NCBI GenBank assembly: GCA_934183155.1
Contig: CAKPSB010000003.1
Coordinates: 1 to 64,000, forward strand
Direction: 5' to 3'
Origin: an uncultured Bacilli bacterium
Lineage (GTDB): Bacteria > Bacillota_I > Bacilli_A > RF39 > UBA660
Length of the DNA: 64,000 nucleotides
Every line of letters begins with the position of its first letter. Within the stretch, counting starts at the first letter, position 1. The notes below the pieces were generated by a model. That model did not search any database, was not told where the DNA came from, and worked only from the letters and a program-made list of their open reading frames with translations. The translations under genes and the position numbers were made by a program. This document shows, in pieces, positions 8,363-17,572 of this stretch.

Positions 8363-10192
8363 ATGTGTGGATTTTGTGGATACATAAACAAAAAAGAAAA
8401 AGATAATATCAAAAAAATGAACGATATGATTGCCCATCGTGGCCCCGATGACGAATCTTACTACAAAGATGATTTTATAGCTATGGGTTTTAGAAGACTT
8501 TCTATAATTGACCTTAAGGGTGGTAGACAACCAATGAGTAATGAAGATGACTCTTTATATATTACTTTCAACGGTGAAATTTATAACTTTCAAACCATAA
8601 AAGAAGATTTAGTAAAAAAAGGTCATACTTTTAAAACAAAAACTGATACCGAAGTTATTTTACATGGTTATGAAGAATATGGTAAAGATATATTAAATAA
8701 ACTAAGAGGTATGTTTGCTTTTGTAATTTGGGATAAAAAAAATGAAACATTATTTGGAGCACGTGATCACTTTGGTCAAAAACCATTTTACTATGCCAAT
8801 ATGAATGGTACATTTATGTACTCTTCTGAAATAAAAAGTTTCTTAAAACATCCTGATTTTATAAAAAAAATTAATAAAGATGCTTTAAAACCTTATTTAA
8901 CTTTTCAAACATCAGTACTTAATGAAACATTTTTTAGTGGTGTATACAAATTAAAACCAGGACACTATTTTATATATGAATTAAAAAACAACAATTTTAA
9001 AACAGAAGCTTATTATAATGTTGAATTTACTCCAATAAAACAAGATTTTGATAAATTAGTTAATGAAATTGACAAAACAATAACTAAATCAATAGATACC
9101 CATCTAATTAGTGATGTTCCAATTGGTGCATACCTTTCAGGAGGAATTGACTCATCATATGTCGTTAGTTATCTAAAACCAGATAAAACTTTCTCAGTTG
9201 GTTTTGATTACCAAAACTTTAATGAAGTTCCTTATGCTAAACAATTATCAGATATGCTTCATATTCAAAATAAAAACGAGCTAATAAATGCTGACGACTT
9301 TTTCGAAAGCATAGAAAACGTAGAATATTATGCTGATGAACCAACAGCAAATTTATCTGCGGTTCCATTATATTTTCTATCAAAACTAGCTGTGAAGGAT
9401 GTCAAAGTTGTTCTATCAGGTGAAGGAGCTGACGAATTATTTGGCGGATACATCAATTATGACGATGATATAAAACTTAAAAAATATCGTAAACTACCAT
9501 TTTGCCTAAGAAAATTTATTAAAACCATCATCTCACCTTTTCCAACATTCCATGGAAAAAATTTCTTAACAAAAGGTGGCAGTAAATTAGAAGACTACTA
9601 CATTGGTCAAGCCTTTGTTTTTGATGGCAAAGAAGCTAATAATATTTTATCAAACAAATACAAAAGCAATTTAAAATTTCAAGATATAACTAAACCATAC
9701 TTTGACAAAGTCAAAAATGAAGACGAAGTTACCAAAAAACAATATTTAGATATGAACTTTTGGCTTCCAAACGACATATTATTAAAAGCCGATAAAATGA
9801 GTATGGCTAATTCCTTAGAACTTAGAACACCAATACTAGATAAAGAAGTATTTTCCCTAGCCTCTACCATTCCTGTAGACTATAAAATAACTCATAACAC
9901 CACTAAATATATCTTAAGAAAAGCCGCTGCAAAAAGAATACCTGAACAATGGTATAAAAGAAGAAAAAAAGGATTTCCAGTTCCAATAATAAAATGGTTT
10001 AGAGAAGAAAAATATTATAACATTGTTAAAGAAATGTTTAACCAAGACTTTACCAGTGAATTCTTTGACCAAAAAAAATTATTAAAAATGCTAGAAGAAC
10101 ATTATAAAGGTAAAAAAAATAACTGTCGAAAAATATGGACAGTTTATGTATTCTTAGTTTGGTATAAAAAATTCTTTGTTGATTTTGCTTAA
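8363..10192 (+). CDS. Glutamine-dependent asparagine synthase family amidotransferase (AsnH-like)
   Basis: 609 residues, the standard two-domain layout. The N-terminal class II glutaminase begins with the catalytic Cys2 (MCGFCGY, then HRGPDD and FNGEIYNF). The synthetase domain has the PP-loop SGGIDSS near residue 256 and GEGADELFGGY near 352. The family makes asparagine, but in Lactococcus a paralogue in the same genetic context (AsnH) amidates the D-Asp cross-bridge to D-Asn. Position directly after the ligase and racemase makes that role likely. True free-asparagine synthesis cannot be excluded. A terminator follows at once. Confidence 0.85.
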   Translation: MCGFCGYINKKEKDNIKKMNDMIAHRGPDDESYYKDDFIAMGFRRLSIIDLKGGRQPMSNEDDSLYITFNGEIYNFQTIKEDLVKKGHTFKTKTDTEVILHGYEEYGKDILNKLRGMFAFVIWDKKNETLFGARDHFGQKPFYYANMNGTFMYSSEIKSFLKHPDFIKKINKDALKPYLTFQTSVLNETFFSGVYKLKPGHYFIYELKNNNFKTEAYYNVEFTPIKQDFDKLVNEIDKTITKSIDTHLISDVPIGAYLSGGIDSSYVVSYLKPDKTFSVGFDYQNFNEVPYAKQLSDMLHIQNKNELINADDFFESIENVEYYADEPTANLSAVPLYFLSKLAVKDVKVVLSGEGADELFGGYINYDDDIKLKKYRKLPFCLRKFIKTIISPFPTFHGKNFLTKGGSKLEDYYIGQAFVFDGKEANNILSNKYKSNLKFQDITKPYFDKVKNEDEVTKKQYLDMNFWLPNDILLKADKMSMANSLELRTPILDKEVFSLASTIPVDYKITHNTTKYILRKAAAKRIPEQWYKRRKKGFPVPIIKWFREEKYYNIVKEMFNQDFTSEFFDQKKLLKMLEEHYKGKKNNCRKIWTVYVFLVWYKKFFVDFA

Positions 10193-10213
10193 AAAACCTA
10201 AAATAGGTTTTTT
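10191..10213. terminator. Bidirectional terminator between convergent genes
   Basis: AAAAAACCTA (10191-10200) and TAGGTTTTTT (10204-10213) form a 10-bp stem with a 3-base loop. It ends the plus-strand cross-bridge operon and the minus-strand 121-aa gene. Confidence 0.85.
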
Positions 10214-10578
10214 TATTTATGTAAAACTAACTTAGAACTTTTATTATAATCAAACCCTTCTAAATATTTAATTTTTGCTAAAGCAAAAGAATTAACAAGT
10301 GGCCTAGATACATTAATTGGATAAGCCATAACCAGCCTTTCTTTAGAATACTTAATTTTATCCAAAGGAAGAGTATCAATAATATCTATAATACTATTAC
10401 TATATTGATAAAGATATTGCCATTTAAAATATGGACTATTCTCATTTATATCAGATTTAATTATTTCATTAATATTAATACCTTCAATTTTAGATAATTC
10501 ATCAAAGTATCTTTTGTTCATTAGCCTAATACTAATTTTTATATTTTCAAGTTCATCTAAATATATTTCACTTTCCAT
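10213..10578 (-). CDS. Hypothetical protein, 121 aa
   Basis: Unrecognised acidic soluble protein with a good ribosome site (AGGAGG, 6 bases before the ATG at 10578). It has two predicted helical parts, one near residues 1-45 and one near 55-75 (WQYLYQYSNSIIDIIDTL), and a C-terminal ALAKIKYLEGFDYN segment. No cysteine, signal peptide or membrane helix. It lies downstream of clpC in the same direction with 59 bases between them. Confidence 0.7.
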   Translation of the reverse strand: MESEIYLDELENIKISIRLMNKRYFDELSKIEGININEIIKSDINENSPYFKWQYLYQYSNSIIDIIDTLPLDKIKYSKERLVMAYPINVSRPLVNSFALAKIKYLEGFDYNKSSKLVLHK

Positions 10579-10637
10579 AATATACCTCCTTCTTTTAGTA
10601 AAACGTATAATATATCATTTTATTATTTATGTCAAAT

Positions 10638-12923
10638 TTATACACCCTGTTTCAAAGAATTAATTATAATTTCTTTTTTATCCTCTATAATACCATCAAT
10701 AACAATATTTTCTACCTTATCCTTAATGACTTTCTTAATCTTTCTAGCGCCATATATTTTATAATCTATCAAAGAAATAATTTCATCAATAATTTCATTA
10801 GATATCTTAATTTTAATTTTATCTTTATACTTATTTTTAAAATTTTTAAGTTCCAATTTAATTATTTTTTTAACATCATTTTCATTTAAATCATTAAATT
10901 TAATAACTTTATCCACCCTATTCATAAATGGTACTGAAAAACTTTCATTTAATCTAGAGGTCCTAAACTCATTATTAAACCCAACATTTATTTCATGAAA
11001 ACCAGCGTTTGAAGTCATAATTATAACTACATTATCAAATCTAATTTCCTTACCCTTATTGTTTTTTATTCTCCCCTCATCAAGAACTTGAAGAAACAAA
11101 TTTATAATATTTCTATGAGCTTTTTCTATTTCATCTAAAATTAAAACCGAATATGGTTTATTTCTAATTTGTTCTAAAATATTACTATCGTCATATCCTA
11201 TATATCCTGCTGGAGCCCCTATTAATTTACTTATACTGTGAGCCTCTTTATATTCACTCATATCTAGTTTAATAACATTATTTTCCCCTACTAATATCTT
11301 TCCAAACAATTTAGCTAAAGCCGTCTTACCTACACCAGAAGATCCACAAAACAAAAACGAAAAACATTTATCATTAAAACCTAATTTTATTTTTTTAAAA
11401 ATATTACATACTTCTTTAACCGCTTCATCTTGTCCAATAATCAACTTATTTATTTTTTGTGTTGCTTGAGTAATCATCTTCGACTTTTGATTAAGAATTT
11501 CATATGTTGGAATATTAGTCTTATCATTTATTACTTTAGCCACATCTAACGCTTCTACCTTTTGTAAACGTTTTTTATAAATAGAAAGTTCCAAATTATT
11601 AATCAAATTCATTAAAGAAACCTCTTTATTTTTTAAACTACTAGCTTTTTCAAAATCATTATCCAAAATAGCCTTTTCTTTTAATTTAATAACCTCTTTC
11701 AACTCTTTATTATACTTTCCATAATTCTTTAAAGATTTATTTTCTTTTAAACTTACCTTAGCACAAACTTCATCTAAAACATCTATTGACCTATCTGGTT
11801 CATTACGATTATAAATATACTTGTCAGACAAATTTATAATTAAATCTATAATTTTCTCATCAATTATAACTTTATGATAATTTTCATATACACCCTTTAA
11901 ATTCATTAAAATCTTTTTTACCATTTCCTTAGAAGGTGCTTCAATAAAAACCTTTTGAAATCTTCTTTCTAAAGCACTATCTTTTTCAATGTACCTCTTA
12001 TACTCATCAATTGTAGTAGCGCCAATACACCTTATTTTTCCACGGGCTAAAGCCGGCTTAAATATATTAGAAGCATCAATAGCTCCTTCAGCTCCTCCAG
12101 CACCAACAAGCGTATGAACTTCATCAATAAATAAAATAATATCATTATCATTTTCAACTTCACTTAAAATCTTATTTAACTTTTCTTCAAATTCACCACG
12201 ATATTTTGTACCAGCAACCACCGAAGACATATCTAAACTTATAATTTTTTTGTTTTTCAAAGATAAAGGAACATCACCATTCACAATCATACAAGCTAAA
12301 GCTTCAACAATAGCCGTTTTACCAACACCAGCTTGCCCTATTAATATAGGATTATTTTTGCATCTTCTAGACAAAATTTCAATAACCCTTTTTATCTCTT
12401 CATCTCTACCAGTAATAGGATCTAACTCCCCATTAATAGCTTTTTCATTTAAATTAATACCAAGCTTTTCCGTAAGCGTTTTTTTATTGTTTTTAGGATA
12501 TATAATCTTGTCTGAAAACTCATTATATAATTCATCTATATCAACATTCATACTTACTAAAACCCTAATTGCAACTCCTTCACCTTCATCTAAAAGACTA
12601 GAAAATAAATGACCTATTGTAACTAATCCATCATTATTTTCTTTAGCGTCTTCTGTAGCATTTTCAAGTATTCTCTTCAAAAGAGGTGTATATAAAAACC
12701 ATTTACTATGTTTACTACCCTTACCAATTATTTTTATAATTTTTTCTTTAAATGCTATATAATCTACACCATATTCTTTTAATTTACGAGAAACTACATT
12801 ATCACCTTTTAAAATTGCTAAAAGCAAATGTTCAGACGAAACATAAGGATGATTTAATTCATACATTTCCTTTTTTGCTACCTCAATTACTTTTCTTGCT
12901 TCTTCTTCAAAATTACCAAACAT
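10638..12923 (-). CDS. clpC: ATP-dependent Clp protease ATP-binding subunit ClpC
   Basis: Hsp100 unfoldase that feeds substrates to ClpP. 761 residues: Clp N-domain repeats (1-145), first AAA+ domain with Walker A GQAGVGKTA and Walker B ILFIDEVHTLVG, a UVR-like coiled middle segment (LKEKAILDNDFEKASSLK) that marks ClpC rather than ClpA/B, and a second AAA+ domain with GSSGVGKTALAK. The VGFN sequence in domain 2 matches the ClpP-docking loop. The start at 12923 (GGGG 7 bases upstream) is preferred to one 33 bases earlier. It is slightly shorter than B. subtilis ClpC, and no ctsR, mcsA or mcsB gene lies beside it. Confidence 0.93.
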   Translation of the reverse strand: MFGNFEEEARKVIEVAKKEMYELNHPYVSSEHLLLAILKGDNVVSRKLKEYGVDYIAFKEKIIKIIGKGSKHSKWFLYTPLLKRILENATEDAKENNDGLVTIGHLFSSLLDEGEGVAIRVLVSMNVDIDELYNEFSDKIIYPKNNKKTLTEKLGINLNEKAINGELDPITGRDEEIKRVIEILSRRCKNNPILIGQAGVGKTAIVEALACMIVNGDVPLSLKNKKIISLDMSSVVAGTKYRGEFEEKLNKILSEVENDNDIILFIDEVHTLVGAGGAEGAIDASNIFKPALARGKIRCIGATTIDEYKRYIEKDSALERRFQKVFIEAPSKEMVKKILMNLKGVYENYHKVIIDEKIIDLIINLSDKYIYNRNEPDRSIDVLDEVCAKVSLKENKSLKNYGKYNKELKEVIKLKEKAILDNDFEKASSLKNKEVSLMNLINNLELSIYKKRLQKVEALDVAKVINDKTNIPTYEILNQKSKMITQATQKINKLIIGQDEAVKEVCNIFKKIKLGFNDKCFSFLFCGSSGVGKTALAKLFGKILVGENNVIKLDMSEYKEAHSISKLIGAPAGYIGYDDSNILEQIRNKPYSVLILDEIEKAHRNIINLFLQVLDEGRIKNNKGKEIRFDNVVIIMTSNAGFHEINVGFNNEFRTSRLNESFSVPFMNRVDKVIKFNDLNENDVKKIIKLELKNFKNKYKDKIKIKISNEIIDEIISLIDYKIYGARKIKKVIKDKVENIVIDGIIEDKKEIIINSLKQGV

Positions 12924-12984
12924 TTTTATACCCCTTTCAATATATCCTATGTACATAATGGTAATATTTGAATAATTTTAAACA

Positions 12985-13011
12985 ACAAAAAACTTTATAT
13001 TTCTATAAAGT
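12985..13011 (-). terminator. Terminator after the 478-aa membrane protein gene
   Basis: Minus strand ACTTTATA (13004-13011) pairs with TATAAAGT (12992-12999), 4-base loop, followed by a T run (TTTTTTG). It overlaps the TAG of the gene upstream. Confidence 0.8.
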
Positions 13012-14436
13012 CTTATATAATTTATATTTTTTTAAAATTAAAAATAACATATCAAAATTAATTATTTGAAGATTATCAATTGCATCCTTGTTAGAATGAA
13101 GATGAACTCTCATAAGTCTATACTTAACTACCGTATCCAACGTTAACTGCATATTTATAATATTTAAATTATCAACAAGATCTTCTTCATATGTATGCAT
13201 ATTCTTTTTAACTAATATTGGATTATCTACTACACTTTTAATACTTAATTTTACTTCGTCCTTTTTTGAAATTGCATTAACAAGATCACTAGACTTAATA
13301 ATTCTTGGTTTAACACTTATAACTATTTTTTCAGGTTTTAGCAAATCAGGCTTCTTTTTTATATCAATATTATCTAAATTTAAACCAGCCAAATCAGTAG
13401 ATTCTTTTAAAATACTCTTAGTTTTAGATGATTTATTATTCCTATATGAATCTTTTTCTAAGCCCTCAGAAGGCTTTAAATTAAATATTTTATCAAAAGA
13501 AGATACTTTCTTATCAGTTTTCAAAGGATTCTCTGTTTTCAAAACAAATTCCCTTTCAGCAAGCATCTCAGAAGGCTTAACAATTATTTTTGGACTTACA
13601 ACCGGTTTTGCTTTAAAAATAGAGATATTATTTTCTTTTAAAAGGATTTCTTTATCATTTAATTTTTCCGTTGGCTTAATTATAATTTTAGAATCCTTTT
13701 TATTAGAAACAGGTGTATTTAATTTAACAGCTTCTAATTTTTCAATATCAAATTTAAACGGTTTTAATTTCAACTTATTTGATTTTTTAGAAACTACATT
13801 TATATAACCAACTTTAGAATTATCAATTTTTAAAGTTTTTATAGGCATTTTTTTATCTTCTAAAGAAATACTCTGACCACGTTTATCTAAAATATCTGTC
13901 ACTTTATTGATAGCATTTATAATCAAAATAGCCAAAATTTGAAGTGTAAAAACGCCAATTAAAAGTTGCATTAAAGTTAAAACATCATTATTAACATATA
14001 AAGCATTATCTTTATAAATATTTATATTTTTAGTTTTAACAATAGTTAATATTAAAACAAATAATAACTGAACTAAAGCAAAAGAAAAAATATTAATAAT
14101 TTTATTTATCTTATACATCTTTTTACTTAAAAAGCTTATCAAAGCAATAATTGAACAAGCAACTACAACAACAAAAAGTGTTATAAAATTAGGAAAATAC
14201 AATGTCATAAATAAGCCATCCATCAAATTATCAAATAATTTAAATATAACATCTCCACCAATATATAAAACAAACAAAATAACTAACAAATATACAATAA
14301 CAAAAGCTTTTTTACCATGTTTTTTCTGTAATAACCATATAATTACTGGGACTAATAAAATTACAATAAAAAGTGGGTGTTCTAAAACATTATTAAAAAA
14401 CACTTGAATTTTATCAATAAGCGACAATTGTTTCAT
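13003..14436 (-). CDS. Membrane protein with long charged tail and degenerate repeats
   Basis: Not a family I recognise. About five hydrophobic helices fill residues 15-185. A long, lysine-rich tail of about 290 residues follows, with degenerate repeats of the form I-I-x-K-P-(S/T)-E-x-L: IIIKPTEKL, IIVKPSEML, FNLKPSEGL. By the positive-inside rule the tail is probably cytosolic. The ATG at 14436 is preferred over the upstream GTG at 14448, because AGGTGG lies 8 bases before it. The gene follows the MurJ-type flippase by 13 bases in the same direction, so it may serve cell-wall or spore-wall assembly. Confidence 0.75.
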   Translation of the reverse strand: MKQLSLIDKIQVFFNNVLEHPLFIVILLVPVIIWLLQKKHGKKAFVIVYLLVILFVLYIGGDVIFKLFDNLMDGLFMTLYFPNFITLFVVVVACSIIALISFLSKKMYKINKIINIFSFALVQLLFVLILTIVKTKNINIYKDNALYVNNDVLTLMQLLIGVFTLQILAILIINAINKVTDILDKRGQSISLEDKKMPIKTLKIDNSKVGYINVVSKKSNKLKLKPFKFDIEKLEAVKLNTPVSNKKDSKIIIKPTEKLNDKEILLKENNISIFKAKPVVSPKIIVKPSEMLAEREFVLKTENPLKTDKKVSSFDKIFNLKPSEGLEKDSYRNNKSSKTKSILKESTDLAGLNLDNIDIKKKPDLLKPEKIVISVKPRIIKSSDLVNAISKKDEVKLSIKSVVDNPILVKKNMHTYEEDLVDNLNIINMQLTLDTVVKYRLMRVHLHSNKDAIDNLQIINFDMLFLILKKYKLYKTL

Positions 14437-14449
14437 AAACCTTCCCACC

Positions 14450-16108
14450 TCACTTTATTAATTTATCACATTTAGGAATTTTTTTTAATACCTTCTGCTT
14501 AATTTTTTCAATCATCTCTGTTCCAACAATATCCGCTAAAGTATTTGACTTATAAGCAACTATAAAATATATTAAAATACCAACAATACCATATAAAGCT
14601 ATATAAGCCATCGAAACACCCCTAGATACACTATAACATGGAATAAATAATTTTATAATTGCCAAACCAAGCACCATAATAATAGTACACATAATAACTT
14701 TTATAAATGTCCTAATAGTTTTCAAATAACTAATATTAGTTTTTTTCTTAACCTGTTTTAAAAGCCAAATAAGTTCTATTGTATCAATTAAAATATTCAA
14801 AGATATTGTAGCATAATAAGCTTCCAACCCGATTTTATTAAATAAATTCATCATAGGAATATTTAAAACCATTTTTGCTATCAAAGCTCCAACTAGTGCT
14901 GTAATAGTTGCTTTAGTATTATTCATTGATTGATTAGTATTAACAGACACCGAACATATAGCTAATGGAATTTGAGATAATATAAGTAAACTAAATATAG
15001 AACTATTAAGTTCATCAAATCCATAAAATACTGTCCATACAGCTTTAGACATAAAACTAATACCAACAGAAAGAGGGATAACTACTAAAAATAAAGTTTG
15101 TAAAGCCTGTGTAATTTTAGCATTAACTTCTTTATAATTTTTAACAGCATAACTTGAAGCTATAGTTGGAATCAAACTAGTAATAATACCCGTAGAAATA
15201 GCCATAACAATCATATTTAGCTTAGAACCCCAAGTTTCAATAACACTAACAACATTCTCACTTATTTTAGCCGTATAACCAAGTCCAACAAGACCTTTAA
15301 CAACCGTAAAAACATCAACCAAAACAAAAACTGACTCTAAAAGTGATATAACCACAAAAGGTAAAGCATAAAAAATAATTTTACGAATCAAATCATTTCT
15401 AGTTATTTTTACTTCTTCAGCTTTTGCTTTTTCATTTCTTTTTAAATCTTTACTTTTTTTAATTTTAATAAAAACATAAAAATAAGCAACTAAAGCTCCA
15501 ACTGTAGCCCCAAAAACAGAAACCCCAACAGCTGTTTTCAAAGATAAATGAAATACTTTTAAAGTTAAAAAACTACCAAATAATATAACAAAAACTCTCG
15601 CTAACTGTTCTAAAATATCCGCAATAGAAGATACTTGCATAATTTTATGTCCTTGTAAATAGCCTTTAGAAACGCTTAAAAACGGAACAACTAAAATAGC
15701 CGTAGATATTATTCTAATAACCATTGCAACATCTTCCGTAGTATTGCCACCTTTAACACCGCCAATAATTAAATAAGCAACATCAGGGGCAAAAATAAAT
15801 AATACTAAAAACGATATAACACATAAAATAGATATTATTTTAAGACCAATTTTAAAAGTTCGCTCTTTAGTATGATAAAAACCCATTTCATTATATTCTG
15901 ACACTACCTTACTCATTGCAACAGGTATACCAGAAGTTGCTAAATTCAAAAACACATTATAAATAGAATAAGCATAACTATACAAAGCTCCACCTTGAGC
16001 ACCAATAATTGCATAAAATGGAATAACATACACCAAACCTATAACTTTGCAAATAACAATTCCAATAATTGAAATTGCTGCCCCCTTTAAAAAACCAGTT
16101 TTTTTCAT
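14450..16108 (-). CDS. murJ: MATE/MOP-family lipid II flippase (MurJ/YtgP-type)
   Basis: 552 residues with about 14 hydrophobic helices, matching the MOP exporter family of MurJ, YtgP and SpoVB. The N-terminal KGAAISIIGIVICKVIGLVY and the SGIPVAMSKVVSEYN segment near residue 65 are typical of YtgP/SpoVB proteins. Length is closer to YtgP (MurJ) than to SpoVB, but a sporulation role is possible because the small spore gene cse60 lies 7 bases upstream. The start at 16108 is chosen because TAGGTAGGTG precedes it by a few bases. It would flip lipid II across the membrane. Confidence 0.85.
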   Translation of the reverse strand: MKKTGFLKGAAISIIGIVICKVIGLVYVIPFYAIIGAQGGALYSYAYSIYNVFLNLATSGIPVAMSKVVSEYNEMGFYHTKERTFKIGLKIISILCVISFLVLFIFAPDVAYLIIGGVKGGNTTEDVAMVIRIISTAILVVPFLSVSKGYLQGHKIMQVSSIADILEQLARVFVILFGSFLTLKVFHLSLKTAVGVSVFGATVGALVAYFYVFIKIKKSKDLKRNEKAKAEEVKITRNDLIRKIIFYALPFVVISLLESVFVLVDVFTVVKGLVGLGYTAKISENVVSVIETWGSKLNMIVMAISTGIITSLIPTIASSYAVKNYKEVNAKITQALQTLFLVVIPLSVGISFMSKAVWTVFYGFDELNSSIFSLLILSQIPLAICSVSVNTNQSMNNTKATITALVGALIAKMVLNIPMMNLFNKIGLEAYYATISLNILIDTIELIWLLKQVKKKTNISYLKTIRTFIKVIMCTIIMVLGLAIIKLFIPCYSVSRGVSMAYIALYGIVGILIYFIVAYKSNTLADIVGTEMIEKIKQKVLKKIPKCDKLIK

Positions 16109-16115
16109 AAAACAC

Positions 16116-16283
16116 CTACCTATAAACAATTAACGCTGAAAAACAATATATTTGTTCTTCAAAAGCAAATGCTGATACCGAAAATTTTATATCAATTATC
16201 TCAGGATCTTCTTCTAAAATAAATTTATTAATAGCATTTTCCAAATCCTTCTCATGACCTTCATCAAAAACTTTTACTTTCAT
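16116..16283 (-). CDS. cse60: Sporulation protein Cse60
   Basis: A 55-residue open frame with start ATG at 16283 (GGTGG, 4 bases upstream) and stop TAG at 16116-16118. It begins MKVKVFDEGHEKDLENAINK and ends YCFSALIVYR; as I recall the family, this is the Cse60 pattern, a small protein made under sigma-E in Bacillus mother cells. It overlaps no other coding frame and lies between the M23 peptidase terminator and murJ. Its stop region supplies the ribosome site of murJ, so they are one transcription unit. Biochemical function is unknown. Confidence 0.75.
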   Translation of the reverse strand: MKVKVFDEGHEKDLENAINKFILEEDPEIIDIKFSVSAFAFEEQIYCFSALIVYR

Positions 16284-16331
16284 TATACCACCATAAACAA
16301 TATAACAAAAACAGGACCATTAAAATGTCAA

Positions 16332-16354
16332 ATAAAGAGGTATGACCTCTTTAT
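16332..16354 (-). terminator. Terminator of the murG-to-M23 gene series
   Basis: Minus strand ATAAAGAGGT (16345-16354) pairs with ACCTCTTTAT (16332-16341), 10 bp with a 3-base loop, overlapping the stop codon of the M23 gene. The T run is short. Confidence 0.7.
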
Positions 16355-17562
16355 CTTCTATTACCGTATGCAGAAGTAAAATAAATTCCTCTAGATGGAA
16401 TATTACTAACCATTATACTTGGATTTATTCTTCCAGAATTATTTGTATGAAGTCCATTAAATAAATTTAAATGTACATGCGTACCATAAGCACAACTATC
16501 TTCTGAATGAAGACCGCCCATTGAACCTAATTTAGTATCAGGATAAACCAATTGTCCAATACTAACAGAAACACTAGTCATATGCCAATATGAAGTTGTA
16601 TAATATCTTCCACTTAAATTATGATAAACATAAACAATATGGTTACCACAAGCACCAGCATACCTTGGATAAGTTATATTAACAACCTTTCCAGCCGCTA
16701 CTGGATAAACACTATCACCATGTGTACCATTAGAAAAATCAACACCAGTATGGAATTCACCATCACGTTGACCATATCCACTAGTTACTCTACCTTTATA
16801 AATTGGCATATATGTACTTCCAGTTATAGAAACCCCGCTACCGCCAGAAGACCCACCACTAATCACCGGCGGACTAATTCTTCGTTGACATTGAGATAAA
16901 GTTTCATTACCACTACAACCCATTTTCTTTAAATTATTAATTAAACTAATAGTAGTTTTATATTCATCATCCTTAGAAAGCATACCTTCTTGAATTGATT
17001 CTATTTGTTTATTAAGCTTAGCCTCTAAAGCACTAAGCTGTGCTTGTTTACTATTAAGCTCTATCTGTTTATTACTAAGCTCTTTTTGTTTTTCATCAAG
17101 TTTTTTTATATCTTCATTATATTCGTTAACAAGATTCTCGTTATAATCACCAAGCTGTTCAGCTACCGAAATACGATAAATAAAATCAGTAAAATCAGTC
17201 GCACCAAAAATATATTCTAAATAATTATTACCACCATTAGTAACTTGAACAAATTTCATAATATCTTTCATTTGAGCATTTTTCTTTTCAATATCTTTTT
17301 GAATTGTTACTATCTGATTTTGAATATCTTTAACTTGACTTTGAATACTAGAAATTTGACTTTCAACTTCTTGTTTTTGTCTAGTTGCTTCATTTCTTTC
17401 AGCCTCAGTTAATTCCTTCTCATTTTTAGCCTTATTATAAGCATCCCTATTAGCCTGAGCTTCAGCATTTAACTGATCAAGCGTTTTTTCCTTAGCTAAA
17501 CTTATAGGTAAAAATAAATTAAATAAAACTAAAGAAACTACAAATAAACTAATTTTTTTCAT
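16351..17562 (-). CDS. Secreted M23 peptidoglycan endopeptidase with coiled coil
   Basis: 403 residues. A signal peptide (residues 1-23, ending SLAKE) is followed by a long coiled coil (about 25-200) rich in Glu, Lys and Gln, then a Gly/Ser linker and a LytM/M23 domain. The zinc ligands are visible: HTGVDFSNG and the C-terminal THVHLNLF, with the catalytic YWHMTS between them. The layout resembles EnvC and M23 hydrolases tied to division, which fits the DivIB and MurG genes upstream. It would cut peptide cross-links in the wall. It starts 10 bases after the YgjP-like gene. Confidence 0.88.
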   Translation of the reverse strand: MKKISLFVVSLVLFNLFLPISLAKEKTLDQLNAEAQANRDAYNKAKNEKELTEAERNEATRQKQEVESQISSIQSQVKDIQNQIVTIQKDIEKKNAQMKDIMKFVQVTNGGNNYLEYIFGATDFTDFIYRISVAEQLGDYNENLVNEYNEDIKKLDEKQKELSNKQIELNSKQAQLSALEAKLNKQIESIQEGMLSKDDEYKTTISLINNLKKMGCSGNETLSQCQRRISPPVISGGSSGGSGVSITGSTYMPIYKGRVTSGYGQRDGEFHTGVDFSNGTHGDSVYPVAAGKVVNITYPRYAGACGNHIVYVYHNLSGRYYTTSYWHMTSVSVSIGQLVYPDTKLGSMGGLHSEDSCAYGTHVHLNLFNGLHTNNSGRINPSIMVSNIPSRGIYFTSAYGNRR

Positions 17563-17572
17563 TTAAACCACC

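Noticed and set aside
10629..10889. 86-aa plus-strand frame opposite clpC
   Set aside because: Antisense shadow in AT-rich DNA, made of Phe, Asn and Ile with no ribosome site.
16621..16899. 92-aa plus-strand frame opposite the M23 peptidase
   Set aside because: Threonine/isoleucine-rich shadow of the conserved LytM domain.
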